From NCBI GenBank assembly GCA_937864375.1, contig CALMJO010000361.1, forward strand, positions 1-28,436: a DNA stretch of 28,436 bases, given 5' to 3'. Numbering within the stretch: the first letter of the stretch is position 1; every line of letters starts with the position of its first letter. The translations under genes were made by a program, and so were the position numbers. Below the pieces are notes generated by a model, which saw only the letters and a program-made list of their open reading frames with translations, searched no databases and was not told the origin of the DNA. This document shows, one piece after another, positions 14,551 to 22,309 of the stretch. This stretch comes from an uncultured Spirochaetota bacterium. Its GTDB lineage: Bacteria; Spirochaetota; UBA4802; UBA5368.

Positions 14551-16458
14551 TTAATTGAATGCATCCGCCGGCTCAATGCCTTCGTCGCATGACAGGCCTT
14601 TCGTCAAATGATCGAAGACCACATGCGATTTAAGTCCCTGGTCATGAGCCGAAGTGACCGTACCGCAATGCACGCCTGATTTGACCTTCTGCTTGAGCCT
14701 GGATAACTTCTCGAAAACCCGTTCCACCTCGGTCGGCAAAAATTCTCTCGAAACCTCCAGTATGGCCGCGCTCGCGGTAACGAGCGGAAACTCACTCATT
14801 CTCCCGTACCGGTCGCGCGCGGTGTAGAGACCCGTGTCTATTTCCGCCGCATCATAAAAGGTCGAAACGGTTTCATTGAACTCCTCCGCGCATGCGCGGA
14901 CCATGGTCCTCACCTTGCCGCTGTAATACCCGCCTCCCCCCCGAATCCCGGCGAAGAAATCATCGCCCCCCATGTGGCCCACGAAACACGACTCTCCGGA
15001 AAAATGCTTTTTCAGCAGATCCGCGAACAGCAGTATGGCCCTGTCGCCTTGCCGGAATCCGAACCGATCATTGAACGGTTTGAAATTATCCAGGTCGAAA
15101 TATATGAACCAGGAACGCACATCGTGCTCCAGGGCCCCCGTGATAAAACCTGTCACCATGATATTACCGGGAAGCTTAGTGAGAGGATTGAGCTCCCGCG
15201 CGAGGGCCAGGTTCCGCTCGTTGATCAGGTGAAGAAGCGAGGTAGAGGTGAGAAATCCCTTGTATCTCAGGTCTTCGGTGATTATGACGCCGTCGGCGTC
15301 CGGGTGGTTCACGAACACCTCCAGTATCTTTTCCTGGGGAGTATTGATGTCCGCTATGGGGCATTTTTCCATGAAGGACTCGAGATACTGGCGGAGCGGT
15401 TTTTTGATGAGCAGATCGTACCCGTACGGGGAGTAGATATACTGCTTGATTTTTCGCTCGTGCAGAATGCCCAGCGGAAAGCCGTTTCCGTCGAGCACTG
15501 GAAAAAAGCTGTTGCTGGAATTGCGTGTGAAACGCTTGAAGATCACCTCCATCCCGTCCCCCACGGTGATGGTTTCGAGGTGACCGATCTCGCGGCGCAG
15601 TCCCGCGGCATCTCCCGGAGCCGTGCGCCGGTTGCTCATGGAGATTTCCCTTATGTGCGCATAGGAAGGCTGGGGGCCGTTTTTGGCGGGCAAGGGTTTC
15701 TCTATGAAAAAACCCTGCGCCAGATCGAATCCCAGTTCCGTGCAGGCGCGGAATTCTTTTTCGGTTTCGATTCCTTCGGCAACGGTCACCACGCCAAAGA
15801 GCTTCGCCAGGCTCAGAATGTGCGTGCAGAAGGTGCGCTTTTTTACATCGGCGTCGATCCCGCTTATGAGAAAGCGGTCGAATTTGAGAAAATCCGGCTC
15901 GGAATAGTAGAAAAGCTCGAATCCTGAAAAACCGGCCCCAAAATCGTCAAGAGCGATATTGAACCCCCGTTTCCGGCACATCGCCAGGAAGCTCATAAAC
16001 TCACCGTCCGATCGGACCTTGTGCCGTTCGCTCAATTCGAAGCAGATGGCGTCATTACCCAGCCCGGCCCCGGAGAGGATGCCCTCGGTGCGTCCGTATT
16101 CATAATCCGGCATCTCGTGCACGCGGGGATCGTAATTATAGAAGAGCTTGACCTGCCGGAAAAAAGGGATGCCAATAAAACGCTCGACGGCGAGCTTACG
16201 CAGGCGGATGTCCAGTCCAAACAGCACCATGTCCCCGTATGCCGTATCAAACAGGTTCTGTATGGACGTGAAGCCCGCTTCATGGACGCCGCGCAAAAGC
16301 GCTTCGACGGCAAACGTCATCCCGGTAAGAGGATTGACTATGGGCTGAAACGCGAAATCCACCGAATTCATCACGCGTTCCCAGGCCCGGGTGAATACCC
16401 CGCCTTCCGCATCCGCGCTTCCTGCGCTCGACATCGACCTCAAATCCTGCATGAACAT
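14551..16458 (-). CDS. EAL-CBS-GGDEF cyclic-di-GMP signalling protein
   Basis: The 635-residue soluble protein has an N-terminal EAL phosphodiesterase domain (about 30-260), a CBS-type sensor pair (about 290-415) and a C-terminal GGDEF domain (about 422-610). EAL catalytic residues look intact: Glu52 in EALLRG, Asn108, Glu141 in FELSER, Asp171-Asp172 in DDFGAGFSG, Lys192, Glu228 in AEGIET and Gln248, so it probably hydrolyses cyclic-di-GMP. The GGDEF signature reads GGDDF (497-501), a conservative change; synthase activity is uncertain. The start could be residue 1 or Met3, both with GGAG-type sites. It begins 18 bases after the phosphatase gene, so the two form an operon. The CBS pair resembles that of the phosphatase. 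Confidence 0.92.
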   Translation of the reverse strand: MFMQDLRSMSSAGSADAEGGVFTRAWERVMNSVDFAFQPIVNPLTGMTFAVEALLRGVHEAGFTSIQNLFDTAYGDMVLFGLDIRLRKLAVERFIGIPFFRQVKLFYNYDPRVHEMPDYEYGRTEGILSGAGLGNDAICFELSERHKVRSDGEFMSFLAMCRKRGFNIALDDFGAGFSGFELFYYSEPDFLKFDRFLISGIDADVKKRTFCTHILSLAKLFGVVTVAEGIETEKEFRACTELGFDLAQGFFIEKPLPAKNGPQPSYAHIREISMSNRRTAPGDAAGLRREIGHLETITVGDGMEVIFKRFTRNSSNSFFPVLDGNGFPLGILHERKIKQYIYSPYGYDLLIKKPLRQYLESFMEKCPIADINTPQEKILEVFVNHPDADGVIITEDLRYKGFLTSTSLLHLINERNLALARELNPLTKLPGNIMVTGFITGALEHDVRSWFIYFDLDNFKPFNDRFGFRQGDRAILLFADLLKKHFSGESCFVGHMGGDDFFAGIRGGGGYYSGKVRTMVRACAEEFNETVSTFYDAAEIDTGLYTARDRYGRMSEFPLVTASAAILEVSREFLPTEVERVFEKLSRLKQKVKSGVHCGTVTSAHDQGLKSHVVFDHLTKGLSCDEGIEPADAFN

Positions 16459-16476
16459 GCCTCCATCTCCGCCTTC

Positions 16477-17739
16477 TCATGCGGTCCCCGCCCGTCCCCG
16501 GTATTCCATGAGGAGAATGGTTATATCGTCCAACTGCGGCTGAGATTTCCTGAATATATGGACCGCGGATACGATCTCATCCTTCATGCGTACCAGGCCC
16601 TTATCCCGGTATGCGGCGACAATCCTGGCCAGACGCAAAATTCCAAAATCCTCGAGAGCCTGATTATTCTGCTCCAGGATGCCGTCCGTTACTATCACGA
16701 TCATGTCGCCCTCCGACAGGGTTATCTTCGCGGGCCGCGCGTTCGTCACCGGCCGAACGCCCAACGGAACATTGTCGTCCTTTGTCGTTATCCGCGACAT
16801 CTTCCCTTCCCGGAACAGGTACACGTGAGAATGCCCCATGTCGAAAATGGTCAGCTCTCCGTTTCGCTCGCAGAGATTGGCAAAAACGCCCGTGATGAAT
16901 TTTTCGGACTCGAACGTGGTGGCAATGTATGCGTTCAGCCTGATTATGAACTGGCGCATTCCCGCAGTGAAGTCGTACACGCTCGCCATCCCGCCCACGA
17001 TTGCGGAAACCAGTGAGGCCGCGATGCCCTTTCCGGAAACGTCGCACAGCATGATCGCCCAGTTTTCCTGATCGTAACGCTTGAGAAAATAGTAGTCGCC
17101 GCCCACTCCTTTGGCCATCACCGATCCCGCGGCGACGCCTACCTTTTCTCCCTGGAACGCGTACTCCCCGGGAACGATACTGGACTGGAGCCGCCGCGCC
17201 AGATCGATATCCCGCTTCGTCAGCTGAGAAAGAAAAATCAGCATATCCCTGGTCGAGAACACGCCCGTGAAACGCCCTAAATGATCCGAAAGCGTGAAAT
17301 ACCTGTTATTTGTCCCATAGAGAATCCCGGCAAGTTCCTCCTCGACGGACAGGATGTTCCGTTCGGCGTCGAAAACGGCGGCCGGCTGCATCACACGCTC
17401 AACCCGCTTGTTGCGATACAGGTCCCGGCCATATTGACGGCCCATGATATCGAAGAGCTCGCGCCGGACGACGATGCCGACCGTATGCATTTCGTCGTCC
17501 ACGACACCGAGCGCGAACACCGACTCCCTGTCGGACAGGTCATCGACCAGGTCCGTAATAAACGCCGATTCCCGGACATAATAGAGGCTGCGCGCCAGAT
17601 TGCCGATGCTCATGCTGCGGGTTTTGGCCGGATGCAGCTCCATGAGCACCCTCGTGGGGAAGCCGCCGGCGGCGTGCGTCTCTTTTAATGAACCGGAGCC
17701 CCCGATCATTTCAGCGCGTCTGTCTGCCAGTTGAGTCAT
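16477..17739 (-). CDS. CBS-domain PP2C-type (RsbU/SpoIIE) serine phosphatase
   Basis: The 420-residue protein joins an N-terminal CBS-type pair (about 45-175) to a C-terminal PP2C/SpoIIE phosphatase domain (about 195-412). Metal-binding motifs are GVGGDYYF (Asp215), CDVSGKGIAASL (Asp233) and QLDDITILL near the C-terminus. The usual GGDYYD reads GGDYYF, a change at a position often occupied by Asp. Such phosphatases usually dephosphorylate anti-sigma-factor antagonists or similar STAS proteins in partner-switching pathways; no STAS or anti-sigma gene is in this window. A GGAG ribosome site precedes the ATG. It is the first gene of the pair with the EAL-CBS-GGDEF protein. Confidence 0.92.
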   Translation of the reverse strand: MTQLADRRAEMIGGSGSLKETHAAGGFPTRVLMELHPAKTRSMSIGNLARSLYYVRESAFITDLVDDLSDRESVFALGVVDDEMHTVGIVVRRELFDIMGRQYGRDLYRNKRVERVMQPAAVFDAERNILSVEEELAGILYGTNNRYFTLSDHLGRFTGVFSTRDMLIFLSQLTKRDIDLARRLQSSIVPGEYAFQGEKVGVAAGSVMAKGVGGDYYFLKRYDQENWAIMLCDVSGKGIAASLVSAIVGGMASVYDFTAGMRQFIIRLNAYIATTFESEKFITGVFANLCERNGELTIFDMGHSHVYLFREGKMSRITTKDDNVPLGVRPVTNARPAKITLSEGDMIVIVTDGILEQNNQALEDFGILRLARIVAAYRDKGLVRMKDEIVSAVHIFRKSQPQLDDITILLMEYRGRAGTA

Positions 17740-17988
17740 GGTATTTCTCCGATTTCGCCAAAATTACAGAGGATATAAGCACATCACGCATGAAAATTTT
17801 GTAAAATCGAAGTATTCTTTGGGTGAATTAATGACCCTCAAAGCGCGGAATAATATCTTGACAAGCCCGCCATTTCCTCTAAAGGTGGGCAATCCCGGCC
17901 AACCACCGGACACGACCGCATTTCGCGCTCCGACACTACCACTCCCGCTGCGCAAAGGCGCGGAATCGTCACTTGTGAGGGCTTTTCA

Positions 17989-18225
17989 ATGGAATGCAGC
18001 TGCGGCGGTGCGCTCATCGAGGGCAGGAGCACCTATCGAAAGGGGTCAGAGCATTACTTCTTCACCCTCGAGAACATTCCCGCGTTCCAGTGCACGCGCT
18101 GCGGGAAGGTGCTCTTTACGGACGAGATCGTGGAGAAGATCCGCAAGCTCGAGCACCGCATCGAGCGCGACGCGAACGAGATCGTGACCGGGAAGCCCTC
18201 GGTGCGGCTGGGGGATTATTCATAA
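17989..18225 (+). CDS. YgiT-type (MqsA N-terminal-like) zinc-finger protein
   Basis: The 78-residue protein has the YgiT zinc-finger pattern: Cys3-x-Cys5-Gly-Gly near the N-terminus and Cys35-xx-Cys38-Gly followed by the usual hydrophobic strand and DEIVEKIRKLE helix. In type II toxin-antitoxin loci this domain is the N-terminal half of MqsA-like antitoxins or stands alone next to a small toxin. Here there is no C-terminal DNA-binding helix-turn-helix and no toxin gene nearby; gltX follows after 45 bases. GAGGG precedes the ATG at good spacing. Codons 18-22 overlap the dispersed motif GGGGTCAGAGC, read as GSE. The 249 bases upstream (17740-17988) contain no recognisable gene. Confidence 0.8.
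   Translation: MECSCGGALIEGRSTYRKGSEHYFFTLENIPAFQCTRCGKVLFTDEIVEKIRKLEHRIERDANEIVTGKPSVRLGDYS
18038..18055 (+). repeat. Extended GGGGTCAGAGC motif inside the zinc-finger gene
   Basis: GAAAGGGGTCAGAGCATT lies within codons of the YgiT-type gene and matches the copy at 13107-13124 over 18 bases, although the two loci are 5 kb apart. The host frame continues and the family pattern appears unshifted. Confidence 0.85.
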
Positions 18226-18270
18226 CAGGCAGGGGCGTCCCGGCGGGACGCCGCCACGGAGATGGAAAGC

Positions 18271-19713
18271 ATGAGAGTCAGATTCGCACCCAGCCCCACG
18301 GGCTTTTTGCACATAGGCAACGCGCGCACCGCGGTGTGCAATTACGTGCTCGCGAAGAAGATGGGAGCGGCATACGTGCTGCGCATCGAGGACACCGACA
18401 TGGAGCGAAGCTCGCGTGAGTCCGAGCAGTCCATACTCGAGGACCTCAGGTGGATGGGCATCAACTGGGACGAGGGCCCGGACGCGGGGGGCGGTTGCGG
18501 ACCCTACCGCCAGTCGGAGCGCTTCGATATCTATAAACGATACACCGACGCGCTCCTCGAGCAGGGAAAGGCCTACCACTGCTATTGCTCGCAGGAAGAG
18601 CTCGACGACATGCGGAAGGCCGCAAGCGACGCCGGGAGGCCCTTCACCTATCCCGGCACGTGCCGTAACCTGTCGGCCGCGGACAGGAAGAAGTTCGAGG
18701 ACCAGGGGCGCAAACCCACCGTGCGCTTCCGCGTGCCCGACGGCCAGACCATCACCGTCAACGACCTCATCAAGGGCAGGGTCGTGTTCGAAAGCGAGAA
18801 CATAGGCGGGGACTTCATCATCGTGCGCTCCGACGGCACGCCCATATATAACTATATCGTGATCATCGACGACACCCTCATGAAGATCACGCACGTGATC
18901 CGCGGCGAGGACCATCTCCCCAACACCCCCAAGCAGGTGCTCATCGCGCGCGCGCTGGGGCTCCCCGTCCCGGAGTACGCGCACCTGGCCCTCGTTCTGG
19001 GGCCCGACCGCGCGAAGCTTTCCAAGCGCCACGGCATCACGTCGGTCGAGATGTACCGCAAGGAGGGTTACCTGCCGGAAGCGCTGGTCAACTACCTCTG
19101 CATGCTCGGCTGGGCCACCGAATCCGGCGAGGACATTCTTCCCTTCGACGAGATCGTGCGCCAGATCGAGATGCAGAACCTCGCGCGCAGCGCCGCGGTC
19201 TTCGATTTCGTGAAGCTGCGCTGGATGAACGCGAACTACATTCGCAGCGCAGATCTCGCCCGCATCACCGACCTCTGCGTCCCCTATCTCAGGGAAGCGG
19301 GATTCGATACCGACTCGTATCCCCGTCCCTGGTTCGAGCGCGTGATCGACCTGGTGCGCGGAAACTGCGAGGTGCTCTCCGACATCACGAAACACGCGCC
19401 GCTCTTTCTCAGGGAAATCATGGAGCCCAACGAGGAGGCCGACGCGATACTCCGCGAGGAAGACTCCAGGAAGATCATCGCCGAAGCGAAGCGGCTCCTG
19501 GAGACCGATCTCAGCGAAGAAAACTTCGCCGCCGAGCTCGTGAACAGGATCAAGGCCGCAACCGGGCTCAAGGGGAAAAAGCTCTTCCACCCGGTCAGGG
19601 CGCTCTTCACCGGCTCGCTCGCCGGCCCGGAGCTCGACCAGGCCATTCCGCTCATAGGCTACGAAAGATGCAGGGCGCGCGCGGAATTCATGTACGGGAA
19701 ATACGCGGGGTAA
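18271..19713 (+). CDS. gltX: Glutamyl-tRNA synthetase
   Basis: GltX charges tRNA-Glu with glutamate. From the chosen start the product has 480 residues, normal for bacterial GluRS. The class I motif is PSPTGFLHIGNART (HIGN form of HIGH, residues 14-17) and the second ATP motif is KLSKRHG near residue 250. A zinc-knuckle-like CYC plus a later Cys in YPGTCRNL is present in the insertion domain. The ATG at 18271 was preferred to 18262 because GGAG lies 9 bases before it and MRVRFAPSPTG is the usual N-terminus. thiL starts one base after the stop codon, so the genes are translationally coupled. Confidence 0.97.
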   Translation: MRVRFAPSPTGFLHIGNARTAVCNYVLAKKMGAAYVLRIEDTDMERSSRESEQSILEDLRWMGINWDEGPDAGGGCGPYRQSERFDIYKRYTDALLEQGKAYHCYCSQEELDDMRKAASDAGRPFTYPGTCRNLSAADRKKFEDQGRKPTVRFRVPDGQTITVNDLIKGRVVFESENIGGDFIIVRSDGTPIYNYIVIIDDTLMKITHVIRGEDHLPNTPKQVLIARALGLPVPEYAHLALVLGPDRAKLSKRHGITSVEMYRKEGYLPEALVNYLCMLGWATESGEDILPFDEIVRQIEMQNLARSAAVFDFVKLRWMNANYIRSADLARITDLCVPYLREAGFDTDSYPRPWFERVIDLVRGNCEVLSDITKHAPLFLREIMEPNEEADAILREEDSRKIIAEAKRLLETDLSEENFAAELVNRIKAATGLKGKKLFHPVRALFTGSLAGPELDQAIPLIGYERCRARAEFMYGKYAG

Positions 19714-19714
19714 A

Positions 19715-20707
19715 ATGCGCATCACGAGCGAATGGGACCTGCTGCGTAAGATTAGGGAGCGCGTCGGCCGCTCCGGGCTCCCCGCGCCCTCCTGGCTCGT
19801 GCGCGGCATCGGGGACGACTGCACGGTCTTTGAGATCGACGAATCCCGCCTGGGCCTGCTCACCACGGACATTAGCGTCGAGCACGTGCACTTCACCCGT
19901 GAGTTCGGCGATCCCGGCGACATCGGCTACAAGGCCATGATGGGAAACGTTTCGGACATCGCATCGATGTGCGGCGCCCCAAGGTTCGCGGTGGTGTCGC
20001 TCGGCCTTCCCGCGGACACCGGCGAGGAATACGTGCTCGCATTGTACGACGGAATGCTCGCCGCGGCGAACCTTGCGGGCACGATTGTAGCCGGCGGCGA
20101 CACCTCGCGCTCGGACACGCTCACGCTCAACATCGCCCTCTACGGGGAGGTCGCGAAGAAAAAGCTCGTGACCCGCGACGGCGCGCGCCCGGGAGACATC
20201 ATCTACGTGACCGGCTCGACCGGCGACTCCATGGCCGGGCTCGAAATCCTCAAGTCCGGCGACCGCGCGCGCGCTGCGCGCTTCCCGGAGCTCATTCAGA
20301 AGCATACGCGCCCTCTCGCGCGGTTCGGCATCGTCCAGGAGATCTCGCAGGCGTTCTCCCCCGCGGCCATGATCGACGTCTCCGACGGGATCCTGTCGGA
20401 CCTCCCCCACATCTGCGAGGAGAGCGGGACGGGATTCGTGATAGACGCGGGGGCGCTTCCCTGTTCGGCCGCGCTCAGGGCCTTCACGGACGAAACGGGC
20501 TCCGACCCCCGCACCTATGCGCTCGAGAGCGGCGAGGAATACGAGCTCCTGTTCGCCTCGCCCCGCGACGTGAGCCCCACCATGAACGTCAATATCAACG
20601 GCGTCCGCGTTACGGCCGTGGGCAAGATCACGGAGAAGGGCTTCTCGATCATGAAGGACGGCGCGCTCATCCGGGCGGGAATCGGCGGATTCGACCATTT
20701 CAGGTGA
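19715..20707 (+). CDS. thiL: Thiamine-monophosphate kinase
   Basis: ThiL phosphorylates thiamine monophosphate to the cofactor thiamine diphosphate using ATP. The 330-residue protein shows the PurM/ThiL-type motifs: GIGDDCTVF (about 32-40), TTDISVEHVHF (about 50-60, the substrate/metal loop), MGNVSDIASMCGAP (about 75-88), and the Gly-rich VTGSTGDSMAGLEI region (about 165-178), plus DVSDGILSDLPHI. Length fits the family. It sits one base downstream of gltX, with the putative lipoprotein gene 8 bases after it. No other thiamine gene is in the window, so the linkage to gltX is positional rather than functional. Confidence 0.95.
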   Translation: MRITSEWDLLRKIRERVGRSGLPAPSWLVRGIGDDCTVFEIDESRLGLLTTDISVEHVHFTREFGDPGDIGYKAMMGNVSDIASMCGAPRFAVVSLGLPADTGEEYVLALYDGMLAAANLAGTIVAGGDTSRSDTLTLNIALYGEVAKKKLVTRDGARPGDIIYVTGSTGDSMAGLEILKSGDRARAARFPELIQKHTRPLARFGIVQEISQAFSPAAMIDVSDGILSDLPHICEESGTGFVIDAGALPCSAALRAFTDETGSDPRTYALESGEEYELLFASPRDVSPTMNVNINGVRVTAVGKITEKGFSIMKDGALIRAGIGGFDHFR

Positions 20708-20715
20708 GGAACACC

Positions 20716-21414
20716 ATGAACAGATTATTTGCAGCGCTTACAGGGCTCTCGCTCCTCTTTGCTCCCTGCGTCGGATGCGGCAAGACCCCCGAAAAAGTTC
20801 CCACGGGCACGTGGAAATACAAGATGTTCACCAGGGGCGTTCTCATAGGCGAGGCCGTCATCTCCAGCAAAATTGAGAACGGCCGGTACATCATATCGAG
20901 CGATCTCACCATGGGGCTCGCCGACGTCAGGAACACCTCGCGCCACATCATGACCGAAACCGTCGACTTCAAGCCCATCAAGTACGAATCGTACAACACG
21001 ATCGCGACGGGTGCGACCACGCAGAAGATCGACACCGTCGCCGTCTTCCGGGGAAACGAGGTGGAGCTCACCGAGGGGACGCACAGGGCGACCCTCACCA
21101 TTCCCGGCGACTTCATCCTGGACGGGAACTATTTTCTCTCGAAGCTCATAGAGGGCAGGTTCAAAAAGGACCTCGAGGTGAGCGCACAGGTGTACGATCC
21201 CTCGATCGAGCGCGACCGGACCATCACGATGACCGCGCGCGCCCTGGGGCGCGAGACGGTGGAGGTGGGCAGCCGCAAGATGAGGCTGCTGCACATAAGC
21301 CAGACGATCGACGCGGTAAAATTCTCCGACTCCTACCTGGACGACGACGGCATCGCGGTCATGGTGGTCGTCGAGATGCTCAACAATCGGCTCGAGCTCA
21401 TCCGAGAAGACTGA
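20716..21414 (+). CDS. Putative lipoprotein, DUF3108-like beta-rich
   Basis: The 232-residue product begins with a signal peptide (LFAALTGLSLLFAPCVGC) whose Cys18 or Cys21 could be lipidated; the lipobox is loose, as is common in spirochaetes. The mature part is beta-rich and starts TWKYKMFTRGVLIGEAVI, reminiscent of the DUF3108 family, periplasmic proteins of unknown role. Start chosen at the ATG after GAGGA; a longer frame runs through thiL in another phase and is a shadow. Three bases separate it from the transglutaminase-like gene, and the pair probably acts together in the cell envelope. Confidence 0.75.
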   Translation: MNRLFAALTGLSLLFAPCVGCGKTPEKVPTGTWKYKMFTRGVLIGEAVISSKIENGRYIISSDLTMGLADVRNTSRHIMTETVDFKPIKYESYNTIATGATTQKIDTVAVFRGNEVELTEGTHRATLTIPGDFILDGNYFLSKLIEGRFKKDLEVSAQVYDPSIERDRTITMTARALGRETVEVGSRKMRLLHISQTIDAVKFSDSYLDDDGIAVMVVVEMLNNRLELIRED

Positions 21415-21417
21415 CCC

Positions 21418-22218
21418 ATGTTCCCGTTCAAAAAATGCGCGCTCGCGCTCATCCTCGCCGCGCTCGTCATCACCGGTGTATTCGTCATTCCATCGAAGCG
21501 CTCCTTCTCGCTGGACCCGGGCAGTTACGTCGTGCAGGTCCTGGGCGATTCCGGCCGGATATTTGCGGAGTCCGCTACCACGTACTCGCTTTCCTCACAG
21601 GACATGGATTTCTCGCTCCCCGACACGCCATTCCAGCAGGTCACCGCGCGAAAGTCTTCGCACGACAAAAAATTCGTCACTCTGCGCGCGGGCGAGCCGC
21701 GCCCGTCGGCCGGTCCCGTTCCCGACGATACCGCGGATACGCGTTACCTGAACATCACGAGCCCCTCGATCCTGAAGCTCGCGGAGCAATTCCGCGGCAG
21801 GCCCGCGCCCGCCCGGGAGGTGGAGCGCTTCGTTTATAACTATATTGAGCGCAAGCAGCTTGGCGTTCCCTTCCTGCCGGCCGACGACATAGCCGCGTCG
21901 CGAACGGGCGACTGCACCGAGCACGCCATGCTCGCCATCGCGATCCTCCGCGCGCTCGGCGTTCCCGCGCGCGCCGTCGTGGGAATGATTTTCTGCGACG
22001 AGTTCATGGGAGAGAAAAACGTGTTCGTCTACCACATGTGGGCCGAGGCGTACGCCAGCGACGCATGGGAGCTCATCGACGCGACGCGCCCCGACGACCG
22101 GCACCCCAACCGCTACATCGCCTTCTGCACGCACCATCTGAAAACCGCCACGCCGCTGGACTACCTCAAGGCGGTCAAGGCGATCAGGAACCTCACGGTA
22201 CTCTACAGCCCGGAATAG
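21418..22218 (+). CDS. Transglutaminase-like (cysteine peptidase fold) envelope protein
   Basis: The 266-residue protein has an N-terminal membrane anchor or signal segment (about 6-24), a beta-rich middle, and a transglutaminase-like domain (about 115-235). The catalytic triad is complete: Cys166 in RTGDCTEHA, His206 in VYHMWAEAY and Asp221 in LIDATRP. The family includes peptidases and amide-bond-cleaving enzymes, often linked to the envelope. It follows the DUF3108-like lipoprotein by three bases and is the last gene of the plus-strand gltX run. The 91 bases to the convergent gene contain only a weak stem-loop (22276-22294). Confidence 0.9.
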   Translation: MFPFKKCALALILAALVITGVFVIPSKRSFSLDPGSYVVQVLGDSGRIFAESATTYSLSSQDMDFSLPDTPFQQVTARKSSHDKKFVTLRAGEPRPSAGPVPDDTADTRYLNITSPSILKLAEQFRGRPAPAREVERFVYNYIERKQLGVPFLPADDIAASRTGDCTEHAMLAIAILRALGVPARAVVGMIFCDEFMGEKNVFVYHMWAEAYASDAWELIDATRPDDRHPNRYIAFCTHHLKTATPLDYLKAVKAIRNLTVLYSPE

Positions 22219-22309
22219 GGCTTTTACCTCACGATACGTTAATACCAATGGGGGCCGATCTGCCTCACGGCGCGCAATGACGCCGTGCGTCATTCGTTTC
22301 TGCCGCCGC

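Noticed and set aside
17858..17886. Promoter for the YgiT-type gene and gltX (TTGACA at 17858)
   Set aside because: The -35 is perfect but no acceptable -10 lies at 16-18 bases.
18220..19923. Long minus-strand open frame (567 codons) opposite gltX and thiL
   Set aside because: It is antisense to two clearly recognised genes, has no family motif, and long antisense frames are expected in GC-rich DNA.
22276..22294. Terminator between the convergent transglutaminase and MBL genes
   Set aside because: The stem is only six base pairs with a seven-base loop and no T run on either strand.
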